Of a stretch of 8,797 nt of DNA, positions 1 to 6,358 are shown in pieces. A program made the translations under genes and the position numbers. Source of the DNA: Cyanobacteria bacterium OH_CDB_20 (GTDB taxonomy: Bacteria > Cyanobacteriota > Vampirovibrionia > Gastranaerophilales > Gastranaerophilaceae); contig JAEZIX010000006.1 of assembly GCA_023415935.1 (NCBI GenBank), forward strand, positions 1-8,797, given 5' to 3'. The notes under the pieces were generated by a model. It ran no database searches. It was not told the origin of the DNA and worked only from the letters and a program-made list of their open reading frames with translations. How positions within the stretch are numbered: the first letter of the stretch is position 1; each line of letters begins with the position of its first letter.

Positions 1-494
1 ATTTCATCCTTGGCATAAGCAGTCCCAATAGGACTATTTGGATTTAAAAGTACAACTAAATCTGTTTTCTCATCTATATTATCAATTAAGTTTTTTATAT
101 TGATCTGAAAGGTATTGTCATAAGGTATCCCTATGTACTCTAACCCAAATATTTGGCAATACACTTTATACATTTCAAAACTAGGACTTGCCATGACAAC
201 TTTATGTCCTGATTTAGTAAATGTCTCAAATATCAGCTTAATCCCTTCATCAGAGCCATTTACCAAAGATATATTTTCTTCTTTTATGTTTTCTTTCTTG
301 GCAATTAAACTAATCAAATTTCTTTTTTGAGGATAAGCTGCAAGCATTTGTGGAGTAATTAGCTTTAGTATTTCATTAAAGAAATTTACTGGTAATCCTT
401 CTGGATTTTCATTCATGTCTAATCTTAGATAACCCTCTCTATTCGAATCATCTTTTATTCTATATGTGTTTTTGATATTTTCATTCACATACAT
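1..494 (-). CDS. HisC-like PLP-dependent aminotransferase/decarboxylase, N-terminal part (cut by left edge)
   Basis: This is the first 164 residues of a fold-type I PLP enzyme of the histidinol-phosphate aminotransferase (HisC)/threonine-phosphate decarboxylase (CobD) group; the rest lies beyond the left edge. Visible family landmarks are RLDMNENPEG (about 24-33, the HisC NENP signature), YPQ (54-56), NGSDEGI (79-85, cofactor-phosphate region), PSFEMY (104-109) and NPNSPIGT (151-158, matching the NPNNPTGT block whose Asn contacts PLP). The catalytic lysine is outside the window. The ATG at 494 has GGGAGGT five to six bases upstream. It starts 32 bases after the cytidylyltransferase gene, so the two are probably co-transcribed from the promoter at 1296-1325. 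No other histidine-biosynthesis gene is nearby. That favours making an amino-alcohol phosphate or aminophosphonate head group over histidine synthesis, but substrate and reaction (transamination or decarboxylation) are inference. Confidence 0.85.
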   Translation of the reverse strand, partial: MYVNENIKNTYRIKDDSNREGYLRLDMNENPEGLPVNFFNEILKLITPQMLAAYPQKRNLISLIAKKENIKEENISLVNGSDEGIKLIFETFTKSGHKVVMASPSFEMYKVYCQIFGLEYIGIPYDNTFQINIKNLIDNIDEKTDLVVLLNPNSPIGTAYAKDE

Positions 495-526
495 GTTGTA
501 CCTCCCACTTATTCATCAAGTACTAG

Positions 527-1240
527 TTATGATTCCTTCTTATTTATGTAATTTAAAATTCTCTCATAGTCATCAAAAAAATCAATCTCTGACCAAAATA
601 AACCATCTACATCTATTGTGTTTATTTGGTGCTTATTGGTATCTGTAAAAGAATAGAGCACGTTCTCCCACCAACATTGATGTTGCTGATTATCAATCAT
701 TCTCTCAAGCTGACTTTTGAATGTTGCAATAAAATTCTTGTTAACTTTAGCAATACCTACATATTCGCAGCTTCTTTCTTCTACAGGTAAATCCTTTCCA
801 TATTTCCTAATACATCCATTATCTGTAGTGGAAAAGAAATAATCCCCCACCTCTACTCTACTAGTATCTATGGCCATTACATTTTCTCTAACATCTGATA
901 GAATAAGTTGTAATACTTCTTGTGAGAAATAAACATCTGCATTAATAATAAGCACATCACCTTGTAGTTCATCCCTAGCAAACCATAAGCTTGCAATACT
1001 ATTAGTGATTTCAAAGAATGGATTATGGTAATATTTTATATCTAGCCCTGATAAGGCTTGAAATATTTTTTCCTTCTGATAACCTACACATACTATAGGC
1101 TCTATATCAGCCTCTAGTAACTTCTTAACTGTAATACGAATTAAGGGTTCTCCATTAATTGGCAATGTTGATTTCGGAACATTGGCTATCATTCTTGAAA
1201 TTCTTGTTCCTCTTCCTGCAGCTAAAATAAATGCCTTCAT
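527..1240 (-). CDS. LicC/PntC-like CTP:phospho-alcohol (or aminophosphonate) cytidylyltransferase
   Basis: A 237-residue single-domain nucleotidyltransferase of the small Rossmann-like NTP_transferase family. The signature runs L6-A-A-G-R-G-T-R13, then P22-K23-S-T-L and G30-E-P-L33. A central NPFFEITNSIASLW stretch (73-86) resembles the substrate-site region of choline-phosphate and 2-aminoethylphosphonate cytidylyltransferases. N100-A-D102 and E218-I-D220 are the expected metal-binding acidic residues; EYVGIAK (159-165) and WWEN (190-193) also fit. Length matches LicC-type proteins, which are shorter than sugar-nucleotide pyrophosphorylases, and no hexapeptide-repeat tail is present. The likely reaction is CTP plus a small phosphorylated compound giving a CDP-activated head group in the cytoplasm; the actual substrate is unknown. 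The gene has its own promoter and is followed after 32 bases by a HisC-like PLP enzyme gene, so the two probably work together. A sugar-1-phosphate substrate is not excluded. Confidence 0.85.
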   Translation of the reverse strand: MKAFILAAGRGTRISRMIANVPKSTLPINGEPLIRITVKKLLEADIEPIVCVGYQKEKIFQALSGLDIKYYHNPFFEITNSIASLWFARDELQGDVLIINADVYFSQEVLQLILSDVRENVMAIDTSRVEVGDYFFSTTDNGCIRKYGKDLPVEERSCEYVGIAKVNKNFIATFKSQLERMIDNQQHQCWWENVLYSFTDTNKHQINTIDVDGLFWSEIDFFDDYERILNYINKKES

Positions 1241-1252
1241 CCTTTATCCATT

Positions 1253-1260
1253 CCCTCCCC
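1253..1260 (-). promoter_or_regulatory. Distant ribosome binding site of the cytidylyltransferase gene
   Basis: Minus-strand GGGGAGGG lies 12 bases before the ATG at 1240, longer than the 5-8 bases seen for most other genes here. A second purine patch, AAAGG (1241-1245), touches the start codon and is too close to act alone. The ATG between them (GGGAATGG) opens only four codons before TGA, so it is not a better start. The start at 1240 is fixed by the LAAGRGTR motif immediately after it. Confidence 0.45.
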
Positions 1261-1295
1261 GACATAAAGAGCAATATTTCTTCACTATTATCTCA

Positions 1296-1325
1296 ATTAT
1301 AAGGTGTTTCATAGTATCTATACAA
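1296..1325 (-). promoter_or_regulatory. Predicted housekeeping-sigma promoter for the cytidylyltransferase/PLP enzyme pair
   Basis: Minus strand: -35-like TTGTAT at 1325-1320, an 18-base spacer, and a perfect -10 TATAAT at 1301-1296. This gives an untranslated leader of roughly 45-50 bases before the ATG at 1240. The -35 matches the TTGACA consensus at only three positions, but AT-rich sequence just upstream (1326-1350) could help as an UP-type element. An imperfect palindrome centred on TCGA (1327-1340) abuts the -35. The site lies in the largest gap of the window (1241-1448), after a terminator hairpin, where a new promoter is expected. No flagellar sigma (SigD-type) motif was seen. Confidence 0.55.
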
Positions 1326-1375
1326 TATATATCGACATATTAATATAAATTGTTAACCTTGCCTTGTAATATCAG

Positions 1376-1420
1376 AAAAGAGCATAGAAGCCTCTTATAT
1401 CTTGCTTGCTATACTCTTTT
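1376..1420 (-). terminator. Hairpin terminator at the end of the glycosylation operon
   Basis: The minus-strand arms AAAAGAGTATAG (1420-1409) and CTATGCTCTTTT (1387-1376) pair over 12 positions with one G-U wobble. An inner AAGC/GCTT pairing extends the stem past a single bulged base, closing a loop of about 12 bases. The U-rich arm ends in UUUU and is followed by CUGAUAUU, so this is a factor-independent terminator with its U tract partly inside the stem. It begins about 28 bases after the stop of the family 2 glycosyltransferase gene. The near-symmetry could also stop plus-strand transcription, but no plus-strand gene is seen. Confidence 0.65.
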
Positions 1421-1448
1421 ATCTTGATTTATATCTATCCATATTCTA

Positions 1449-2513
1449 TTATTGCAATACTGATAGTCTTTGAATTGCCTCTCTGTATCCCTGTGTTGCT
1501 GCCATATTATAGTAGTTCTTAGCTTTATCTATCTCTCCTACCACCTCATACCACGCCCCCAAATTATATGCTGCTTGGTAACTTCCTGTTCCCACAACAC
1601 TATCATATCTTGTGGTCTCTCCTATTTCTAGACACTTTAGAAAGCTTGTTTCGATACGCGGTAGAAATTGTATGTATTTATTGATGTCTGATAAAACTAG
1701 TTCTCTAAAGAAATGCCCACATACAAAATAAAAGTCTGGTGAATCACTATACCTTTTCTCTTCTTGAGTAATTAAAATCAATCCTTCTTCCAATTGCCCT
1801 AATTCAATGAGATTATATAAGTAATCTACAACAGCTCCACATCTATACGATTCATTCGGCTTACTTAGCTTATAATATGCCTGATAGTATTGATGTGCTT
1901 CCTTTGAGTGCTTTGATACAAACAAAGTATGTGCCAATTGATATAACATGTAGCTATCATTAGGATCTTGCTCAATAGCTTTATATAATATACTTAAGTT
2001 TCTTTCGGCTTTATCTTCATACAAATAGCCATCATGACCTATTTCAACGGCAACACGTACTCTATTTAATGTACTGTCTACTTGTTCGTGGATTGCTCCT
2101 GTATAATAGGTATCTGGTGGTATTACACGTGATAAATATCCTTTGGTTTGTTTTATTTCTCCGTTTTGCTTAAATTCATCTATTCTTGTGATAATCCCTA
2201 TTTCATTTTGTTGTATTAATTTATTAATTTCATTACTATCCCATTTTATTATGTATTCGTCTGCATCTAGTATTAATCTATAGTTATGACTCGCTTTACT
2301 AAGCCCAAAATTCCTTGCTTCACTAAAGTCATTTACCCATTGAAAATCGTAGACATTTGCACCAAAGCTTTTCGCTATTTCAACAGTGTTGTCAGTAGAT
2401 CCTGTATCTACCATGATTATTTCATCTACAATGCCGTGTATACTTTTTAAGCAACGTTCTAAAGCACGTTCCTCATCTTTCACAATCATAACCAATGATA
2501 ATTTGCTATCCAT
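1449..2513 (-). CDS. Family 2 glycosyltransferase with C-terminal TPR region
   Basis: A 354-residue protein with an N-terminal GT-A domain and a helical-repeat tail. Visible motifs are LSLVMIVKDEE (5-15), the nucleotide-sugar-binding VDTGSTDNT (35-43), FSEARN (63-68) and the metal-binding DADE (83-86). From about residue 170 the sequence becomes TPR-like, with units around LSILYKAIEQDPNDSYMLYQ and YNLGAWYEVVGEIDKAKNYY. This layout is common in cytoplasmic protein glycosyltransferases of Firmicutes, where the TPR part is thought to hold the acceptor protein. Flagellin is the likely acceptor here, inferred from the FliT-like gene in the operon. An upstream ATG at 2546 is in frame, but it overlaps the preceding gene and has only a weak ribosome site. 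The ATG at 2513 has AGAGGTGG just upstream and directly precedes the domain. It is the last gene before the terminator. Confidence 0.88.
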   Translation of the reverse strand: MDSKLSLVMIVKDEERALERCLKSIHGIVDEIIMVDTGSTDNTVEIAKSFGANVYDFQWVNDFSEARNFGLSKASHNYRLILDADEYIIKWDSNEINKLIQQNEIGIITRIDEFKQNGEIKQTKGYLSRVIPPDTYYTGAIHEQVDSTLNRVRVAVEIGHDGYLYEDKAERNLSILYKAIEQDPNDSYMLYQLAHTLFVSKHSKEAHQYYQAYYKLSKPNESYRCGAVVDYLYNLIELGQLEEGLILITQEEKRYSDSPDFYFVCGHFFRELVLSDINKYIQFLPRIETSFLKCLEIGETTRYDSVVGTGSYQAAYNLGAWYEVVGEIDKAKNYYNMAATQGYREAIQRLSVLQ

Positions 2514-2517
2514 CCAT

Positions 2518-2525
2518 CCACCTCT
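2518..2525 (-). promoter_or_regulatory. Ribosome binding site that sets the start of the TPR glycosyltransferase
   Basis: Minus-strand AGAGGTGG ends four bases before the ATG at 2513, with its GAGG core seven bases away. It lies just after the TAG stop of the GT-B gene (2532-2530). The site favours the downstream start over the longer reading from 2546, which adds 11 residues with no domain content. Confidence 0.6.
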
Positions 2526-2529
2526 AGTA

Positions 2530-3717
2530 CTATTTAGATGAGACATTTATACTGTCTTTTATTTCTTTAAAACTATAATAAATAGACTCTAGTTCAGAAG
2601 CCCTATTCTTCCATGTATGTTTTTCACTTGTTAATACATAGGCCTCATGTACAATCTTCTCTCTTTCATCATCATGTTCTAAGTAATACTTTACTTGATC
2701 AGTTAACGTCTCTAAACTATTTACATCATAATATACAATATGTCTACCTTGTATATAATCATTATTACAATAGGTATTTTGATTACTTAATACTAATGTC
2801 TTATTTAACATTGTACTTAGGATTCTTTCATGTGATCCATTTGTTACCGTCTTGAAATCATTTACTAAAATCTTAGCTTTTTTAATCTCATGAAGTAAAT
2901 CAAGATAATCTATACTACCATGATAAGTTAAATTATCAAAGTGTTTAAGCTGCTCTATCTTACAATTCCCAAATAAATCAACCTTGATTCCTGCTTTTAA
3001 CATAGCTTCTAACACCTTAACTCTCATGGTATTACGTATTTGCCTATCTGTTAGATTATACATATAAGCTAACGCTTCTTGAAAATCTTGATTTTCTCTA
3101 AATAATGCCTTAGATAGACCTCTATTTTTCATGACTTCATCCAATAGATAATCCAAAGGAATACTATAATTTTGGATAGCCTTATTATATAATTCATCAC
3201 CTATTTCTTTCAAAATCCCTTCAGGGATTTCTTCTGAACTTTCTTGTATAGTTCCTGCCATTACTACATCATATATTTTTTCATTTTGTTCCACACTACT
3301 ACCTATTCCTGCATGATGCAACTTAGCAATTGGAATTTGATCATCAATGTAGTCTTCTACTATATGTAAATAACCCTCGTCATACATACATATAAATGTA
3401 TTTTCTCCTTTTTCCCATTGGATCCTTTGCCAATGATCAAAGGGATGATCTACTAAGATAATACCCATTACTATATTTAATTTCCCTATTAATTCTTTTA
3501 TAATATCAATTCTTGCTGCTTGAATACCATTAAAACTTATAATAAGTTCAATGTTTTCCTTTAATAGAATTTCAATAAAATCTTCTATGCGTCCTTGCTG
3601 ACTAAGATTATATAGTATTACCTTATGACCTAATCCTTTAAAACCCTCTGCTAATTCTTTTGCAAAGTAGTTCACTACATTATACTGAAAAACACCTTCA
3701 TACACTAGTATATTCAT
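2530..3717 (-). CDS. CgeB-like GT-B glycosyltransferase
   Basis: A 395-residue protein with a GT-B layout. The N-terminal half starts MNILVYEGVFQYNVVNYF, followed by a helix ending LGHKV. The C-terminal half carries YHGSIDYLDLLHEIKKAKI (265-283), then NGSHERILSTMLNK (293-306), which corresponds to the donor-binding E-R region of the 'glycosyl transferases group 1' family related to CgeB. It closes with EKHTWKNRASELE (365-377), typical of that family's last helix. No signal peptide or membrane segment is seen, so it is probably cytoplasmic. CgeB relatives occur in spore-coat and flagellar glycosylation loci; here it probably adds one sugar of the flagellar glycan, with donor unknown. The ATG at 3717 has AAGGGGGA about five bases upstream. 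It follows the small helical gene after a 101-base gap and leads into the family 2 glycosyltransferase after 16 bases. Confidence 0.8.
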   Translation of the reverse strand: MNILVYEGVFQYNVVNYFAKELAEGFKGLGHKVILYNLSQQGRIEDFIEILLKENIELIISFNGIQAARIDIIKELIGKLNIVMGIILVDHPFDHWQRIQWEKGENTFICMYDEGYLHIVEDYIDDQIPIAKLHHAGIGSSVEQNEKIYDVVMAGTIQESSEEIPEGILKEIGDELYNKAIQNYSIPLDYLLDEVMKNRGLSKALFRENQDFQEALAYMYNLTDRQIRNTMRVKVLEAMLKAGIKVDLFGNCKIEQLKHFDNLTYHGSIDYLDLLHEIKKAKILVNDFKTVTNGSHERILSTMLNKTLVLSNQNTYCNNDYIQGRHIVYYDVNSLETLTDQVKYYLEHDDEREKIVHEAYVLTSEKHTWKNRASELESIYYSFKEIKDSINVSSK

Positions 3718-3818
3718 AGGGTCCCCCTTATACGATCTTCATTTATTATAGGCTTTCTGTAGGGATATCATCCTTAATTTCCATGCTTTCCATTCTTTCA
3801 TTACAATAAATATTTAAT

Positions 3819-4169
3819 TTACCCCTCCAAACTCCTTCCTATTATCTCCTGCCATTCCTCTAATAACTCTATCATTTCATATTCAAGCAAATCTCCTAAT
3901 AAGCCATTATCTCTATTTTCTATACTCTCAATCATTTCTCCTATTGTCTCATTCAGCTTTGATACATCAATTTTCTCTATAAGTACCTCTTCATTTAATG
4001 TAATAACTTCAGTCAGCCACTTAAAACCATCTGTCATAGTAGCTACTAATTGATATCCCTCTGCTATTTTTTCATTTTTAATATACTCATAAGCCTCTTT
4101 TACACATTGTATCAATTTTAAGCTAAATAAACTTGCGTTTGTTAATGCTTCTCTTTGTTCATTGTTCAT
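3819..4169 (-). CDS. Small all-helical protein of unknown function
   Basis: A 116-residue acidic protein without signal peptide or membrane span. The pattern suggests four or five amphipathic helices: 5-33, 35-60 (with GFKWLTEV), a short link, 70-84, and LGDLLEYEMIELLEEWQEII (91-110). The segment LxDLLEYExIxLLExW is, from memory, a recurring feature of small proteins beside flagellar or glycosylation genes in Firmicutes; I cannot name the family with certainty. It might be a chaperone or adaptor for the methyltransferase or glycosyltransferases on either side. AAGGAG lies seven bases before the ATG at 4169, 29 bases after the methyltransferase gene. Its stop TAA directly follows GGGG at 3822-3825. 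If one G were lost, the reading frame would run on 24 more codons to a TAA at 3748-3746, nearer the next gene. Confidence 0.75.
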   Translation of the reverse strand: MNNEQREALTNASLFSLKLIQCVKEAYEYIKNEKIAEGYQLVATMTDGFKWLTEVITLNEEVLIEKIDVSKLNETIGEMIESIENRDNGLLGDLLEYEMIELLEEWQEIIGRSLEG

Positions 4170-4198
4170 TTCTTTTCTCCTTGTTATATCTCTTTATC

Positions 4199-4984
4199 TT
4201 ATCTGTCCATCTCTGGATATTTATCACAATAAGTCTTTGAATACTTATAACTAAATGAACTAAATTCCTCTTTAACTTCTTTAGTTTTTGAAATGATTAC
4301 AAAGAACTCATAAAAGTTTTCAGGCATAATTGTCGTATAATTATTTTGCACACTATCTCCTCTTCTTTCAAAGTAATAACCTTGCTCTATATGTACATCG
4401 CGTTCTTCTAATTGTTTTAGTAATTCTCTTACATCAGTAAAAAAGTTGGGGTGACCTTTTTTTCTAGCATTAATCTCAGCTGTTATGGCTAATTCATCAT
4501 CTGAATGATATCTATTATTTTTCCCTGTTATAAGTGCTTTCCCGCCTGTCTTTAATACTTTTAAAATGTCAAAAATAGTCTCTTCTTGATGACATGCATC
4601 TAGTACGCCGAAGCAAACAAGCTTATCAAAAGTATCTTTTTCATAGGGAATACGTTCATTATTTAAAGTTTTAAGATAAGGTTTTAATTCCGGATATAAG
4701 TTAACCGCATAATCTAATGGTGACTGAGCTATATCTACCCCAAAGTAGGTCACTTTATTTTCTCCCAAGCCTTTAATAAAGGGATATAACCTGCAAAATC
4801 CACATCCGTAATCTAGTACTTGGTCACCTTGCTGAAAGTCTAATCTAGCTACATTAGTATATAGTAATTCATCGTCTACAGTTGTATCTTTTTTTTCTTT
4901 ACTATTCTCATTAGATTCCTTTACTTTCTCTAGCCAATAAGTAACATAATCCTCCCAGTATTGTCTTGTATCTTCATTTGTCAT
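4199..4984 (-). CDS. Class I SAM-dependent methyltransferase
   Basis: A 261-residue Rossmann-fold methyltransferase. Motif I is VLDYGCGFCRL (57-67), and GVDIA (82-86) ends strand 2 with the acidic residue for the SAM ribose. DTFDKLVCFGVLDACHQEE (117-135) covers motif IV and the following helix, and LKTGGKALITGKN (144-156) is the post-IV block. The N-terminal helix QYWEDYVTYWLEKV resembles that of small-molecule and sugar methyltransferases. The acceptor cannot be told from sequence; a methylated nonulosonate or its N-acyl group is a reasonable guess from the operon. An in-frame ATG at 5005 overlaps the previous gene and lacks a good ribosome site. The ATG at 4984 has AAAGGGG eight bases upstream, so I use it. 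The gene starts 13 bases after the deacetylase-like gene, suggesting linked roles. Confidence 0.85.
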   Translation of the reverse strand: MTNEDTRQYWEDYVTYWLEKVKESNENSKEKKDTTVDDELLYTNVARLDFQQGDQVLDYGCGFCRLYPFIKGLGENKVTYFGVDIAQSPLDYAVNLYPELKPYLKTLNNERIPYEKDTFDKLVCFGVLDACHQEETIFDILKVLKTGGKALITGKNNRYHSDDELAITAEINARKKGHPNFFTDVRELLKQLEERDVHIEQGYYFERRGDSVQNNYTTIMPENFYEFFVIISKTKEVKEEFSSFSYKYSKTYCDKYPEMDR

Positions 4985-4992
4985 GGTATTTG

Positions 4993-4999
4993 CCCCTTT
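4993..4999 (-). promoter_or_regulatory. Ribosome binding site that sets the methyltransferase start
   Basis: Minus-strand AAAGGGG ends eight bases before the ATG at 4984 and overlaps the TAA stop (5000-4998) of the upstream gene, so translation may be coupled. It lies inside the longer reading from 5005, which would add MNKGANT and overlap the upstream gene by eight bases. Confidence 0.6.
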
Positions 5000-6344
5000 A
5001 TTCATTAAAATTATTTACATAATGTTGCTGATTTTTAGTTCTTACATCATAAATAATGATTTCTGTTGTACCATCTGGACTATTAGTAGCAATACCAATT
5101 TTCTCTAGGCAAGAGAGTTCTATACTATGAAAATCAAAGGTATACCACCATTCATTATTTTCACCATAATCTAAATTACTCCATAAGTATTGCCCTGTAA
5201 GTGTCTTAAAACAAAAATATGGTTGAGAGCCAAATATGTCATTTTGAGTTTGGATATGTAAGACTTCTTGTTCTACAAATTCCATAGTAAGTTGTGGTTT
5301 TTGAGGTTGTAATCCCAATACCTTGCGCATTCCTGCAAGAGCATCTACAAAATAAAAAGCCACTTCTTCAAATACCTCACTTACCTCTCGAATCATCTCT
5401 CTTACTTTAATAATTTCTTGCTCCATATCCCTAAAATCATGATTGCAAAAAGAAATCAGTGCCGGCTCTCCCTTATTAGCTTGACTAAAAGCCTCATAAA
5501 TATCTTCTTTTGTGATTGTTCTCATTCGAGCATTCATATTTAAACACCTTGTAATCCATCTTTTACAACTGCCTACTTTTCGATAATCCTCATGTGCAGG
5601 ATGATAAGGATACCACTGGGTTGGTGCACCTTCCCAATTGCCAAATCTTCCTCTAATCATATCTCTTTGTGTAATATATTCTACTTTTGTCATAGACTGA
5701 TTGGCATAGTCAAATGGAACCCACTGCTCAAGTAACCAATGTGAATCTGGTCTCTCCGTATTAAATCCTGGTCTATAAGCACTAGGGAAAAACTGCCTAT
5801 CAATCACCTTTCTTGCTAGGATTTCAAATACATTACTACCTGATACATAGTTAATTCCACATGCGTTATATTCTCCATTAAAAGAAACCGGATGATAGTG
5901 CCACTGAATTATATCCTTACTATCTTCACCTTGGCATCTAAGCTGATAATAGTCATAGATATTATGATAACCTACATCTCTTTTACGAGGATTATTCCCA
6001 GTAAAACCAACATGATCCATACAAAACCAGCTGTAAACCCAACCATTACCTGCATCATCCTTGAGTGCTTTTCTAAACTCAGATGCAGTAATTTTATCTA
6101 GCATTCTTCCTATTTCTTCCCACGAACCTAAAGTAGTTACTTGGTTCTCACTTACTACTTTAGCCACCTCTTCTTCATTCCCATTTAGATCAATTTGCTT
6201 GTTTTGAAGTTTAATGAGATTCTCTTTAGTAGGCTCTATTTTATATCCAAAAGTGTTAAAAATCTTTTCAAATGTTCCTTGTAATGATTCATATAAAGGT
6301 CCTTCTGTATCTATGCAATGTACGATATAAACCTCTTTTTTCAT
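4998..6344 (-). CDS. Polysaccharide-deacetylase-like protein with an unrecognised C-terminal region
   Basis: A 448-residue protein that I place tentatively with the NodB/CE4 deacetylase fold. Landmarks in the right order are HCIDTEGP (9-16, first acidic motif), WFCMDH (106-111), QWHYHP (147-152, possible metal histidines), YRPGFNTERPDSHWLLE (190-206, like the R-x-G/P motif followed by the helix before 'FDYANQS') and SFCNHDFRD (299-307, final histidine motif). None is a textbook CE4 motif: the usual TFDD and H-x3-H are altered. It is longer than a bare domain, with an insertion around 225-290 rich in Trp, Tyr and His. The C-terminal part, from about 355, looks like a beta-rich module with several aromatics (LWSNLDYGENNEWWYTFDF). 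No signal peptide is visible, so it may act on a cytoplasmic sugar intermediate. AGGAGG lies five bases before the ATG at 6344, 14 bases after the FliT-like gene. Confidence 0.6.
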   Translation of the reverse strand: MKKEVYIVHCIDTEGPLYESLQGTFEKIFNTFGYKIEPTKENLIKLQNKQIDLNGNEEEVAKVVSENQVTTLGSWEEIGRMLDKITASEFRKALKDDAGNGWVYSWFCMDHVGFTGNNPRKRDVGYHNIYDYYQLRCQGEDSKDIIQWHYHPVSFNGEYNACGINYVSGSNVFEILARKVIDRQFFPSAYRPGFNTERPDSHWLLEQWVPFDYANQSMTKVEYITQRDMIRGRFGNWEGAPTQWYPYHPAHEDYRKVGSCKRWITRCLNMNARMRTITKEDIYEAFSQANKGEPALISFCNHDFRDMEQEIIKVREMIREVSEVFEEVAFYFVDALAGMRKVLGLQPQKPQLTMEFVEQEVLHIQTQNDIFGSQPYFCFKTLTGQYLWSNLDYGENNEWWYTFDFHSIELSCLEKIGIATNSPDGTTEIIIYDVRTKNQQHYVNNFNE

Positions 6345-6358
6345 GAATGCCTCCTATC

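Noticed and set aside
133..330. Plus-strand open frame of 65 codons
   Set aside because: It lies antisense within the PLP enzyme gene, has no family resemblance, and its composition is that of a complement-frame shadow.
466..648. Plus-strand open frame of 60 codons
   Set aside because: It is antisense to the end of the cytidylyltransferase gene and the PLP gene start, with no good ribosome site and no recognisable content.
1241..1255. Four-codon leader reading frame (ATG GAT AAA GGA TGA) overlapping the cytidylyltransferase start
   Set aside because: The GGGAGGG before its ATG is only one base away, too close for normal initiation, and a frame this short is easily chance.
2613..2855. Plus-strand open frame of 80 codons rich in His, Tyr and Leu
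   Set aside because: It is antisense to the well-supported CgeB-like glycosyltransferase; the odd composition comes from AT-rich codons read backwards.
3745..3773. Internal promoter before the CgeB-like gene (perfect TATAAT at 3750-3745)
   Set aside because: At the proper spacing the -35 position reads GGATGA, matching consensus at only one base, and there is no extended -10 TG. The TATAAT may be chance in AT-rich DNA.
3738..3800. Independent 20-codon minus-strand reading frame starting MKEWKAWK in the 101-base gap
   Set aside because: The nearest GGAGGGG is about 20 bases upstream of its ATG, too far to serve it, and nothing in the peptide is recognisable.
5892..6101. Plus-strand open frame of 69 codons
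   Set aside because: It is antisense to the deacetylase-like gene and has no supporting signal.
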